DNA of 64,000 nt, taken from the NCBI RefSeq assembly GCF_964355755.1, contig NC_092671.1, positions 16,649,501-16,713,500 on the forward strand, in the 5' to 3' direction. Below the pieces are notes generated by a model that was given only the letters and a program-made list of their open reading frames with translations, was not told the origin of the DNA and did not search any database. This DNA is from Antedon mediterranea (taxonomy: Eukaryota > Echinodermata > Crinoidea > Comatulida > Antedonidae). This document shows positions 10,831 to 21,344 of the stretch, piece by piece (position 1 is the first letter of the stretch; each line of letters starts with the position of its first letter). Made by a program: the position numbers and the translations under genes.

Positions 10831-12350
10831 CCATTAATGGGTACCAGGTATTTTTATAGTACAGTATATACATATCAAGAACTTTCTTAAAATTGTCAAA
10901 TATATAAGAAAAAATAACTCTGAAAATAATTGTAAATAAATAATATACAATACAATATTTGTAATAATTCTGTTTTTAAGTAATAATGTATTTTAAAAAA
11001 TGTATACAATACAATGTAATTATATTACGTTAAAGATGTATTGTCCCACAAAAATAAAAAATAAAGATTAATAAAATCAGACTTTTAATAGGCCATTATG
11101 TAGTTTTAACAAAGTTATTCACTTCTGTAATTATTGTTTTACTTTTTAAAAGACAAAAGGAACTTTTAATAGGCTGTCAGACCATGGAGTTGTTACAACT
11201 CCCTGGTCAGACAACAAGTTTTGGTTAAAATCAGGGAAGAGTGCCTTTTCTGATTTTAACCAAAAACTTATTGTCTGACAATTGAATCTATTAGACTTTA
11301 TATGTGATATTAAAATGACATTAAAAAAAACAATTATTTTTCGGGGGTACAATATATCTTGAATGTTTATTGCCAAATCAGGAAAATGACAGTGTAGACC
11401 TATAATATAATGCAATCTATCATGTTTTAATCAAGTGTTGAGAAATAAATGAATGTGGAATTACTTTTTATCATAATGACTCTGTCAATTTACATCAACT
11501 TTTATAGTAGTAAATACGGAGCTTTCGATTTAAAGATATTTTTTTTGCCGTCGGTTTTTTCTATTATCACACCCTCCACTCCTTTTTTGTTTACTCAAAA
11601 AAAAAATTGAATAGATTTTACAGACGATGGAAAAATGACGTAAAATATAGCATAAATTATATGAGGTCGCAAAGGCTATCTAACAACTTGCCTTGGTCGT
11701 TGCAAATCAAAAGCTCCTTAATAAGCGTTTTGTAATCAAATTGTTGTAGGCCTAAACAAATAAATACATATTCTACTAGTAGTTCCATGGTTATACCTAT
11801 AACAGACACAGTTTTTATTTTCGATGACTATAGATTTGAAATGACATAATTGTTACTAATTAAATTTGTTGTCAACCAAACACCGAATCAAAAAGCAAAT
11901 TTGATTTGCCTGTCAACCGCGTTTTGTGGCCTGTTAGTAGTTCCTACTTCTGTCTACACTACAAGATGTAAATACAGGTTACTGTAAGCTGAATTTCTAT
12001 AGGCCTACTGAATTAATTTTCATATTAATTAATCAATCATCGTATTGTGTAAGTATGTATATAGCACTGGAGGAAAAACATTGTTTAATAATTATTAAAT
12101 AAATGTCCTTTTATCCATTCATTCGTACTTTCGTTTAGAAGTGTGTCCACAATGGCTTAACGTAGAGATCTGAGGCCCCTGGTTTAGAAACCATAAGTAG
12201 CCGTTTTACGCCTTTTTTACGTATTTTAATGCCTGTTTTTTCCCCATAAGCTTTGGACCTCTGGGTTTAGTTTAGCCGTTACGCCACTGTCCACTTCGTA
12301 GTTTGTTAGTCTAAATATGAATCTCACCGACCGTTTCTATTTTCTAGATA
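10831..12350. other. Intergenic stretch before the LamG gene
   Basis: AT-rich. Holds one MITE (11034-11358) and two TAGGCCTA palindromes near 11748 and 12000. A pyrimidine tract with TTTTCTAG at 12339-12346 suggests a 3' splice site just before the LamG ATG, hence an upstream untranslated exon. No other coding signal seen. Confidence 0.5.
11034..11358. mobile_element. MITE, AGATGTATTG family
   Basis: Left end TTAA|AGATGTATTGTCCC and right end GGGTACAATATATCT|TGAA form imperfect terminal inverted repeats. The internal sequence matches copies at 1201 and 55246. An internal inverted pair (GGTTAAAATCAG / CTGATTTTAACC, about 11223-11266) makes a strong hairpin. Confidence 0.7.
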
Positions 12351-13503
12351 ATGTTTCGCCAATACCTTCTGTTAGTCATATCATCAGAAATATTGTCGCT
12401 TCACATTGAGGCAAGTAGATGTGGAAAAGACCTGATACAATTAAAAGTAGGTGATAAGGAAATGTGTATCAAGAAAATAGGTAAAACAAAATGCGTCAGA
12501 TTTCAACACAAAAACAGTAACGTTAGCCGCCCAAATAATATGATACCTTCGTGTTACGGTACGGTACGGTAACGTTACGTTCCGATACGGTATCGCCAGA
12601 TTCTGACACGGTAACGCCACGCTCTGTTACGGTAACGACGCACACTGACTCGTTACCGCCAGATACAGTAATGGCATATTCCAATACGGTAATGCGAGTC
12701 TCTGATACGGTAACGCTAGATTCTGATACAGTAACGCTATATTCTGCTATGTTACCACCAGCCTCTGATACGGTAACGGCAGTTTCTAATACGGTGCCGC
12801 TATATTCTGATACGTTACCACCAGCCTCGGATACGGTAACGCCAGTTTCTAATACGGTGCCGCTATATTCGGATACGTTACCACCAGCCTCTGATACGGT
12901 AACGGCAGTTTCTAATACGGTGCCGCTATATTCTGATACGTTGCCACCAGCCTCTGATACGGTACCGCCAGTTTCTAATACGGTGCCGCTATATTCTGAT
13001 ACGTTACCACCAGCCTCGGATACGGTAACGCCAGTTTCTAATACGGTGCCGCTATATTCGGATACGTTGCCACCAGCCTCTCATACGGTACCGCCAGTTT
13101 CTAATACGGTGCCGCTATATTCGGATACGTTACCACCAGCCTCGGATACGGTAACGCTATATGCTGATACATTACCACCAGCCTATGATACGTTGCGACC
13201 ATCCTCGGATACGGTACCGCCAGTTTCTAATACTGTTACCGATAATAGTGTAACGCCAGACCCGTATATATTGGCGCATTACGCATTTGAAGGTAACGTG
13301 GATGACATGTCTAGAAACGAGCGTCATGGCATCATTGTTGGCGAAGATCTGACATATGCACAAGGTGTAAATGGAAGAGCTGCTATGTTCAATGGTAATC
13401 AAATAGTCATTATTCAAGATTTTCAGCACTTCAGTTTTGGATCAAACTTCAGTGTTAGTTTCTGGTTAAAAATTAACGATATCGGAAATATTTTCTATGG
13501 TAT
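12351..13503 (+). pseudogene. Secreted repeat-LamG protein gene, 5' part (split by LTR element, frame-broken)
   Basis: The ATG at 12351 opens a signal-peptide-like segment (MFRQYLLLVISSEILSLHIE) followed by a short Cys/Lys-rich region. This frame stops at 12572. The frame open from 12551 then carries about 30 imperfect seven-residue repeats (SDTVTPV, SDTLPPA, NTVPLYS types) and, from about 13255, the start of a LamG/concanavalin-like jellyroll (YILAHYAFEGN ... FSVSFWLKIN). The two frames differ by the equivalent of one ACGGT unit in the ACGGT run at 12555-12570, so a pentanucleotide slip could explain the break; an unseen tiny intron is the alternative. The second frame is cut at 13503 by the retrotransposon LTR. 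Likely role before disruption: extracellular, O-glycosylated stalk plus carbohydrate- or ligand-binding domain. Function unknown. Confidence 0.8.
12590..13245. repeat. Coding 21 bp repeats in 63 bp higher-order units
   Basis: Basic unit about 21 bp (GATACGGTAACGCCAGTTTCT type, one heptapeptide). In 12760-13140 three units form a 63 bp period: TCTAATACGGTGCCGCTATA, then TCTGATACGTTACCACCAGC, then CTCGGATACGGTAACGCCAG. Products are Ser/Thr/Pro-rich and acidic, like a mucin stalk. Confidence 0.9.
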
Positions 13504-14090
13504 TGTAATATAATGTTGGGTTGTTGAGGTACTAATGAAAGACTCTAACTCGCTTGACTGTCGTAACACATATATTATTTATTCAGTATAATACTTCAGT
13601 ACAATATACAACTATAAGTATAGATAAGGAACGCGGAGGATCAATGATGCTGTCGGTGAGGTGTGGTGTGTGTAGGTCTGCTTCTGGAGAAGTGGTTGTA
13701 AGGTGTGTCTGGGCCCTTCTGAAACCTGGGGGTATATTGGCTCAGTTCATTTGCATAATGTCATTACATCATCTGTGAGGGTAACGATTGGTCCTAAGTT
13801 GATCCAGGGGTGTTTAAGTGGGAGTGATTAACGGTGTCATAAGGTATTTCTGTGATGGATGACACTGTCAAATCTGTACTTAAATAGTGTCGATCACTCC
13901 TGGTTTTAACGATGGGAAAGTCACAAAATTAAGCTAAGTGTTTTCTTTAGGGACTCTATTATAAACTAAATGGTCGTTAAAACATCTGGACAAACTCTCC
14001 TTTGGACTTTCTGGGTCAAGTTTGTGAACCTATTTGAATTCCGATACAAAGGTCAATTTCTTAAATATAAAAGTATATCTTTATATCACA
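13504..14090 (-). repeat. 3' LTR
   Basis: 587 bp, equal in length to and by eye the same as 21345-21931. On the minus strand it begins TGTGATATAA and ends TTATATTACA, near-perfect short terminal inverted repeats. Confidence 0.96.
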
Positions 14091-14114
14091 TCCCTCTGTT
14101 TCCCTTTTTTTTTT
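14091..14114 (-). other. Polypurine tract of the complete LTR element
   Basis: The minus strand reads a run of ten A residues, then GGGAAACAGAGGGA, directly against the TGTGAT start of the 3' LTR. The adjacent 14115-15004 is an AT-rich non-coding tail of the element. Confidence 0.8.
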
Positions 14115-15004
14115 CTAATCTATTTAACATATAAAAATGGTTATAATAGTGGCATGCAAAATTAAAGTTATATAAAAGAAAAAAAAAACATTATTATACA
14201 TATATATGCAAAATTGAGTTAGCCAAAACCATTGACTCTGAAGTGTAACCTTATCACTTTCACTCTCTCTCTTCTCTCTCTTAAAAAAATGAAATTAAAA
14301 ATGAATTTGGTATAAAATTCGCGTAAATCAAACATAAATCAGTTAAAAATAAAATTACAAAACTTAAAAAAATAGTATGTTACATTGAACATACATCAAA
14401 TTCGTGCGACAACTTATCGCGTTCTAATGGTCTTCAAACATAAATCATCAAATTAAAACATAAAACTCAAGAAAACTGCGGCTGATTAGCCTAAAATCAA
14501 AATATCAAACTTAATCACTTAAAACTTTAAAAGAAACAAATGTGTGTGTCCCGTTGACACAAACTTATCCACAATATATCGTTATCGTCACAACTTTATC
14601 GATTTAAGCATTTATATTTACAGGTAATTACGATTTCAATCGGTCGACAAATTCGACTTTTGTACTCAATGTTAAAAAAATTACAATTAAAAGTACTAAG
14701 AAAATCTCCTGTTATTGTATATCAATTAATTAATGCTTGAGATTAACGACTCAAAGGTTCAACAAAATATTTGTTACAAAATGATTGTCGTTCTTTTCAA
14801 TATCTCAATATATCGATCATTCAAAAATTCAAAATTAATCTTCATCAAAAAAAAACTCGTTACAAAATCAATACTTAAACATAAATTCAATTCTCTTTTA
14901 ACTGAAATCACATCATTACTAAACAAATCTCATCAAATACGTAGACTATGCTATCATTTAGCAAATGTCGTAATTTAAAAATAATCTTGCAAAAAAAATT
15001 TAAA

Positions 15005-18000
15005 TCAGTAATTTGTTGCATTATACAAACGTTTTATGAATCGTTTTGGCGATCCACTTATCGGTATCTGTTTATCATTAATGATCTCTTTAATTAATTT
15101 ATCTGTATCGTTATATCTGTCAATATTCCACCAAAATTTGCGATCATTAGATTCGTGTTTTGTTTTATCAGTGTTGCGTTTGACTGAAGTCGGTTTAGAA
15201 TACGAAACTAAAACTTGGAAATGTCCTGCTTTAAATCTACCTCGGTTCAATGTCATATTTGAATCATTAGGTGCTGTCATAATTAGATTAGTTTGTTCCT
15301 TTATTTGCTCTTCTTTCATTTGGAATGGAGCTGCTAATCCCATGTTATTCTCTACACAGTCAATGTAAGGTTGCAAGTTAAGGGGTTCTACTTTAGTTGG
15401 ATGTGTAAGGGTATCTGATTGCAATTGGGCTGGTGTCCTATCATGTTCGTCTACAAATTCAACATTGATTTCGTCATTTACTACATTAATGGTGTTTTGG
15501 ATTTTATCGTTATTATCATCAGTTGGTTCATTCAACAATTGTTTAAGTTTTTGTAGATGTGTAAAATTTTTGCGTTCTTTGGGTGTTCTCATAAAACAGG
15601 GTTTCAGTCTGTTATAATTGAATACGTCGCGAAGTATTTCTCCTTTAATCGTCGCTAGGATGTAGTGTGTTCTGTCTAGTACTTCATGAATCACTAATGG
15701 TCCGACCCATTCTGCGGCGATTTTCTTTGAATTTGCCGTTAGTGATGATGATGTTGGCTTGTATAAATATACGAGTTGTCCTACTGAGTAAATTGGACAT
15801 TTTTCTAAGCGTTGGGAAATTTTTGAGTTTTGGACGTTTTGTTGTGTTCGCTGTAATTGTAGCATTGTCTGTGAAATGTTTTGAAATTTCTTCTTGAGAT
15901 GTTCAAAGTATTCTTCATAGGAATGAGACAATCCTGAAATAGGGTTAAATGCTAATGAGGTCAAACTTGGAGGTTGGCGGCCAAAAACTAATTCGTAAGG
16001 GGAGTGGTTTCCTAGATGTGGGGATGAAAACGAGTTATAGGCATAACATGTTGTTGATACAAATCTAACCCAATCTGTTCCGAATTGGTTAAGGTTGACC
16101 TTTAACAGGTCCGATACGGTGCGGATATGACGTTCAACTTGTAAACTACCGTGATTGTGGACGCTGATGATTTTCCTATCAATATTAAGGGTGTTACATA
16201 ATAGTGTTAATAATTTTCCTGTAAGGGAGGTTGCTGCATCTGAAATAAGACGAGATGGGGGTCCAAAAATACTGATGACCTTTTGAATTAGTGCTTCACA
16301 AATTGTTTCGGCATCAATGGATTTCAAAGGTACACAAATCAAAAATCTAGTTATCTCATCACATACTACCATAATATGTTTAAAACCTGAAGGTGATGTT
16401 GGCATACTCTTAAAATCTAGACTGAGTGTATGAAAGGGACGGTAAGTTGCTGGTACTCGATCGTGTAAAGGACGTAATTTATCGGTTTTGGGACGAAATT
16501 GTTGACATCTAAGACACGCTTGGGTATAATTGTTGACTTTCTCGAACATAAGGGGCATGTAAAATAATTTCCTAATGGTAAGGTAAGTACGCATCGTACC
16601 TTGGTGGCTACTTAACAAATTGTCGTGATACTGAGAAATAACAGTCTCTGCTAAGTTTTCAGGAACAGCTAATTGCAATACAAATTCTCCACCTTTATCT
16701 TGGAAAAATAAACGGAATAGTAAACCGTTGCACAATATGTACTGCTCTGACTTATTCTGAACTGCACGAGCTGCTTTCTTATCAGCTGGAAGGATATCAT
16801 GAACTAAATAATCGTAAACTGGCTTAAAAAATGGTGAAGTTTCTTGTTCAACGCGTAATTGTTTAACATCTACTGGGAGGTTATAATCTCTAATTATCTT
16901 TCTTTGAATAACATCCATTAATCTATCTAAGTCTTGTTGTTTTGGGATGTGTGCTGACTTAAATTCAGTTATGTTTGGTACTAGTGGTTTGGGCGATGTA
17001 TACAATTCAACTGGTACATTTCGATGTGTAGTGTCTTTGCTTTGTTTATTTTTGTCTACTAGTCGTTCCTCTGGAGGTTGTCGAATGTTTACATTACGTA
17101 TTGGGGGTGGTGTTGCGATAGGTGGCGTTATGATAGGCGGTGATCGATGTGCGTTTGTTTGTTGTCTCGTGATTATCTGTGGTGTAGTGGAAGGTTGAGG
17201 TGTAGGTCGCGTGTTTGTTGTCACTGGGTTTTGATTAATGACAGGCGTTTGTTTGGGTTTGGGTTTATGTAGGTCAGGTATATTTATTCCCATTTTCTTG
17301 GCGTATGACCTTGTTACTGGTCTGCTAGTAGATGTGTTTGTAATCGGGTTAAGAGATTCAGTCTCTGTAATATTAAATGCAATGGGTACAACTTGATCAA
17401 TTTCGGAATCGTCATCACGAGGGGCTCGGGAGAGGAAATCTGCTAAAACTAATTCAGTTCCTTTCTTATAACCAATTTGGAAAATGTATCCGGACAATCG
17501 TAATATTAGTTTCTGTAAACGGGGTGTACATGGCTGATCTTTTGAATTCCAAATTTGTACAATTGCTGAGTGGTCTACGAATGCATCAAATTCGCAACCC
17601 TTTAGTAAGTGTCGAAATGCTGAAACGTTAATGTAAAGTCCAAATAACTCTAATTCTGTGACGCTATATCGTTGACAGGCTTGTGGTAAGATTTTGGAAT
17701 AATAACCTATTATGTGTTCTTTACCGTTTACTGTTTGTGTTAAATATGAACCTGTTGCGGTTCTTGAAGTGTCGCTATATAGCGTAAATCTACCTTCTTT
17801 TCTAGGCATTTGAAGAGTTGGTGGTTTAACCATTAATTGTTTAATTTCGTCAAATGCTTTCTGGTGTTCAGTAGACCAACAAAATTTTCGGCGTTTGCTT
17901 GCGAGTGTGTGTAACGGACGTAAAATTGATTGTATTTGAGGGAAAAAATGGGATACATAATTTACTGCACCAATAAATCGTTTAGTTTCTTTATGGGTTC

Positions 18001-19729
18001 GTGGGACTGGCAAATTTCGGATAGCTGCACACCTGTCGCCTAATGGTGTGATACATGCGTGTCCTGAAGAATTAATCAGGATGGTGTGTCCCATATATTG
18101 CACTTTATTCTTGAATAACTTACATTTCTTTGGACAAATTCTAAAACCATTTAATTGTAGGGCTTGTAAAACGGAAACGAGGTGCTGCTTATGAGCAAAT
18201 TTGTCTTGGCTAAATAAAATAATATCATCGTGATGGGCGATACAGAATTCTCTAGAATTTGGGATTTCATTTAAAATTTCGTCAATCTTTGCTTGAAATA
18301 TACCTGGTGAAACGTTTAATCCTTGTGCTAATCTCTTATAATAATAATGTTTTCCACCATGATATGAAGCTATACCTGTATATTGTTGGGCATGTTCGGC
18401 TAATGGTACACAGTGGAACGCTGATTTCAAATCAATTACGCTAAGAATCTGTGCATTAGCGTTACCTATTGTTTTCAAAGTTTCGGCCAATAATGGGAAT
18501 GGGTGATTAATACGTTTTATCCTGGAATTTAGATGGCGGAAGTCTGTGACAACTCTTTTATCTTTTGAATTTTTCTTTGAGACAAGAAGGACAGGGGAAG
18601 TATACGATTGGTGTCCTACTGCTAAGATTCCTAGTTTGACTAATTTGTTCAATTCGGCCTCAATAACATGTTTGTCTTTGTCTGTCGCAAAGTATGGGCG
18701 AATAAAAAATGGTTCATCGTTAGAGAGGTGTATGTCAGCTTTGAAGTTTGGGCAGCTAGATAGTTCACCGTATAGTGAAAATGCGTTTCTGTTTTGTTGT
18801 AAGGTTTTATACAAATCTTCTTTTTCTCTATGTGTTAAAACGCTGTCTGTTAAATCAACTTGTTTTCTAATTATTTCTTCCTCGGTTAAAGTTAGCAATG
18901 GGTCTGTACGTTCTAAATGTGGGTACTTGTTTGCGTTGTCATTGGTCAACTTTATTCTATCAATTGGTAGGTCGTTAGTAACTGTTACAAGGTTGGTTAA
19001 GTGAAGGCTCGCGATAGGTTGATGTGTATTTAGAGATACGTTTCTGTTTGTGTTGTTAGTGATATCAATGTTGGTTTCTCCTCTATGTAATTTTACTAAC
19101 ATATCTGATGGACAAAGTTTTGAAATATGGGTGGTTGCATGTAGAACAACATCAGAATTGCGTACGAAGGCGGGAACCCTTCCTTTTAATTTAACTGTTT
19201 TAGTATCACCGGGTTTAAGAAAAATCTTGTGTACTGGACGAAAGCTAAAAATCTTTGGTCTAATGCGAAATGTGTTTTCCTTAAAATTTAAAGTACCGTC
19301 GAGTTCAGACAATGTTTCGGTTCCAAGTATCAGGTCAATACCTGTCAAATTTTTAACGATTAATGCTGAAATTTTAAATTTGTGTCCTTGGATAATTAAT
19401 TCGAATTGCACTAAGTGGTTGGCATATAAGAAGTCACCGTTACCTAATCGAAATTTGGTTGTGTTCACTTTAACTGGCTTTAAACGCGATAAATAAAGTG
19501 AGGAATTAACGTACGATTGTGAGATTATAGTTCTAGTTGAACCACTGTCAAATAAAGTTAAAACATTTCTACCATCTGGTAAATTTCCTTTAACGTAATT
19601 TCTGTCGTTAAGTAACAAATCAATATTATCTGAATTCCCTAAGTATTTTGCCTTAAAATTGTCGTATTTAGTATGGGGGGCCAGATTATAGGCGGCATCT
19701 AGTCCCCTTTTTAAAAATCCTGCTGGTGG
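15005..19729 (-). CDS. pol: Pol polyprotein of the complete LTR element
   Basis: Uninterrupted frame with the Ty3/Gypsy order. Numbering from the TTG at 19618: aspartic protease DSGS at residues 24-27, reverse transcriptase with an unusual HHDD catalytic box near 460, RNase H (YSDTSRTATG) near 611, integrase HHCC near 1003-1040, and integrase D-D-E near 1066, 1124 and 1163, with D35E spacing confirmed between the last two. A roughly 200-residue C-terminal tail follows the integrase, with no chromodomain or envelope recognised. There is no ATG near the start. The frame is open back to 19729 and overlaps gag by 19 nt in the -1 frame, so Pol is most likely made by ribosomal frameshifting. Confidence 0.96.
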   Translation of the reverse strand, partial: PPAGFLKRGLDAAYNLAPHTKYDNFKAKYLGNSDNIDLLLNDRNYVKGNLPDGRNVLTLFDSGSTRTIISQSYVNSSLYLSRLKPVKVNTTKFRLGNGDFLYANHLVQFELIIQGHKFKISALIVKNLTGIDLILGTETLSELDGTLNFKENTFRIRPKIFSFRPVHKIFLKPGDTKTVKLKGRVPAFVRNSDVVLHATTHISKLCPSDMLVKLHRGETNIDITNNTNRNVSLNTHQPIASLHLTNLVTVTNDLPIDRIKLTNDNANKYPHLERTDPLLTLTEEEIIRKQVDLTDSVLTHREKEDLYKTLQQNRNAFSLYGELSSCPNFKADIHLSNDEPFFIRPYFATDKDKHVIEAELNKLVKLGILAVGHQSYTSPVLLVSKKNSKDKRVVTDFRHLNSRIKRINHPFPLLAETLKTIGNANAQILSVIDLKSAFHCVPLAEHAQQYTGIASYHGGKHYYYKRLAQGLNVSPGIFQAKIDEILNEIPNSREFCIAHHDDIILFSQDKFAHKQHLVSVLQALQLNGFRICPKKCKLFKNKVQYMGHTILINSSGHACITPLGDRCAAIRNLPVPRTHKETKRFIGAVNYVSHFFPQIQSILRPLHTLASKRRKFCWSTEHQKAFDEIKQLMVKPPTLQMPRKEGRFTLYSDTSRTATGSYLTQTVNGKEHIIGYYSKILPQACQRYSVTELELFGLYINVSAFRHLLKGCEFDAFVDHSAIVQIWNSKDQPCTPRLQKLILRLSGYIFQIGYKKGTELVLADFLSRAPRDDDSEIDQVVPIAFNITETESLNPITNTSTSRPVTRSYAKKMGINIPDLHKPKPKQTPVINQNPVTTNTRPTPQPSTTPQIITRQQTNAHRSPPIITPPIATPPPIRNVNIRQPPEERLVDKNKQSKDTTHRNVPVELYTSPKPLVPNITEFKSAHIPKQQDLDRLMDVIQRKIIRDYNLPVDVKQLRVEQETSPFFKPVYDYLVHDILPADKKAARAVQNKSEQYILCNGLLFRLFFQDKGGEFVLQLAVPENLAETVISQYHDNLLSSHQGTMRTYLTIRKLFYMPLMFEKVNNYTQACLRCQQFRPKTDKLRPLHDRVPATYRPFHTLSLDFKSMPTSPSGFKHIMVVCDEITRFLICVPLKSIDAETICEALIQKVISIFGPPSRLISDAATSLTGKLLTLLCNTLNIDRKIISVHNHGSLQVERHIRTVSDLLKVNLNQFGTDWVRFVSTTCYAYNSFSSPHLGNHSPYELVFGRQPPSLTSLAFNPISGLSHSYEEYFEHLKKKFQNISQTMLQLQRTQQNVQNSKISQRLEKCPIYSVGQLVYLYKPTSSSLTANSKKIAAEWVGPLVIHEVLDRTHYILATIKGEILRDVFNYNRLKPCFMRTPKERKNFTHLQKLKQLLNEPTDDNNDKIQNTINVVNDEINVEFVDEHDRTPAQLQSDTLTHPTKVEPLNLQPYIDCVENNMGLAAPFQMKEEQIKEQTNLIMTAPNDSNMTLNRGRFKAGHFQVLVSYSKPTSVKRNTDKTKHESNDRKFWWNIDRYNDTDKLIKEIINDKQIPISGSPKRFIKRLYNATNY

Positions 19730-20676
19730 CTAGGGTAGTAATTGTTTGACTGTTGGTATGGGTATGGCGGGGGATAGTTTCCGTAAGAGCGGTTTTGTTG
19801 TCGGCAGTGCCTTGCTATGTGGCCTGGTTTCCCGCAGTAATAACAGGTTGGGGGAGGTTGTCTATATCTTGGAGTCGGTGGGGTCTGGAATCGGGGTTTG
19901 TAGGGGCTTGGGCTTCGGTTTCGTCTTGGGATATAATTTCGGGTGGGGGAACGTGAGCGTCGAGTATCATCATTAAGGGATCGTTTTGTTGTGGCCATGT
20001 CTAACTTGAGAGAATTTATCTCATGTTGGAGCGATTCGAGACTATTAGGCCTATCTGTTTCCTTATTGATATTGAATGAAACTTCCCGTGTGGCATCATC
20101 TACGGAAAGGTCAAGGTAATTTTGTGTGCTATTTACAATATTTTCAATAGTGGCATCGATTGGGGTGGACATGGCTACAGCTGCTCTACATTTTGGTGGA
20201 AGGGTCGAAATAAATTTATTCTTTATCTGCTGGTCAGCGTATCCAATTCTGTCTGCGGCTTGTTTGATTTTGGTTAAGTGCTTTTCGGCGTTGTCGCCAG
20301 TGGTGTATGTAATTGAATCGTATTCTCTTATGTGCGCATAGATTGATTTGTTTTTACTAAACCTGTTGATGAATTGGGTTTTTAAGGATTCTAGTGAATC
20401 GAACTGCTTTCCCTCAATCCAGAGTCTAGCTTGGCCCTGAAGGCTACGTTTAAAAATACTTATTACATTAATTAATTGGGCATTGTTTACAGGGTTTTCT
20501 AACGTGTGGGCCTCAAGGTAGTCGGTAAACGATAAGTAATGTGCACTACATTGGTCGTGATCGGTTATGGAACCGTCATATCTTTTGGGAAGGAAATCGG
20601 TTTGTCTTAGGTGGGGCACGGGGTGAGGATTGACGGGCTCATTTAAAATTACTTCGTTATCAACAACGTCGACCAT
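19711..20676 (-). CDS. gag: Gag protein of the complete LTR element
   Basis: 321 codons from a true ATG at 20674-20676. The N-terminal and middle parts resemble a retrotransposon capsid (QGQARLWIEG, FINRFSKNKS). After a basic RS-rich stretch (RRSRSPTRNYIPRRNRSPSP) a CX2CX4HX4C zinc knuckle (CYYCGKPGHIARHC) lies near residue 285. The tail is Tyr/Pro/Gln-rich. The stop TAA lies in an A/T slip-prone run overlapping the start of the pol frame. Confidence 0.95.
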   Translation of the reverse strand: MVDVVDNEVILNEPVNPHPVPHLRQTDFLPKRYDGSITDHDQCSAHYLSFTDYLEAHTLENPVNNAQLINVISIFKRSLQGQARLWIEGKQFDSLESLKTQFINRFSKNKSIYAHIREYDSITYTTGDNAEKHLTKIKQAADRIGYADQQIKNKFISTLPPKCRAAVAMSTPIDATIENIVNSTQNYLDLSVDDATREVSFNINKETDRPNSLESLQHEINSLKLDMATTKRSLNDDTRRSRSPTRNYIPRRNRSPSPYKPRFQTPPTPRYRQPPPTCYYCGKPGHIARHCRQQNRSYGNYPPPYPYQQSNNYYPSHQQDF

Positions 20677-21012
20677 ACTTTATAATATTAATTATTAATC
20701 AAATATCAAAAACAATTTAGTGTATATGTAAACTCTCACTTTTTCAATCAAGGTTACAAATCAAAATCAAAATGGTTTTGACTTACCCCAAATGCTTCGG
20801 ATCCAATTAAAAATGAATTAAAGGAAAGCAAAAAAGTGTTCAAAAATGTCTAAATGTTCAAACAACGAATTAAAGAAATGTTAAAGGTGCTCATCAATGT
20901 TCAAAAAAAGTAAATGTTAAAAAAAACGATCGAAAAAAAAACGGCGTGAAGTTGAAAGTCTCTAAACGAAACAGTTCTTGTCCGCTTGCTTCTGTTTTGA
21001 TTCTTCTTGGGT

Positions 21013-21217
21013 CTTCCTCGATTATCTTCTTTGTCTTTATCCAATGGTTATAATTTCATAAAATTTCTGCTTGTCTCGATTTCATTCAAATATAATTTCA
21101 GCTTGTCTTTTGTGTCTTCCTCGATTATCTTCTTGTCTTCATCCAATGGTAATAATTTGATAAAATTTCTGCTTGTCTCGATCTCATTCAAATAAAGTTT
21201 CAGCTTGTCTTTTGAGT
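21013..21217. repeat. Two ~103 bp tandem repeats in the 5' leader of the LTR element
   Basis: 21013-21115 and 21116-21217 are close copies (CTTCCTCGATTATCTTCTT ... CAGCTTGTCTTTTG). On the minus strand they lie between the primer site and gag, where packaging or translation signals would sit. The surrounding leader (20677-21344) is non-coding. Confidence 0.85.
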
Positions 21218-21326
21218 CAAAGTAAATTTCTCTCCTTTCAAACAAATATGGTTATTTTTGTCTTCGTCTTCGTCTTCGTGTCTTGTTAAGTGTTTATTTC
21301 TTGTTTTCTCACTCCGTTCCTTATGA

Positions 21327-21344
21327 AATTCGGGTCTTCCACCA
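21327..21344 (-). other. Candidate tRNA primer-binding site
   Basis: The minus strand immediately after the 5' LTR reads TGGTGGAAGACCCGAATT. The TGG start is expected for pairing with a tRNA CCA end. I could not assign the tRNA. Confidence 0.6.

Noticed and set aside
13554-13778. A 74-codon frame present twice (also 21395-21619)
   Set aside because: It lies inside the LTRs, antisense to the element's genes; its duplication just reflects the two LTRs.
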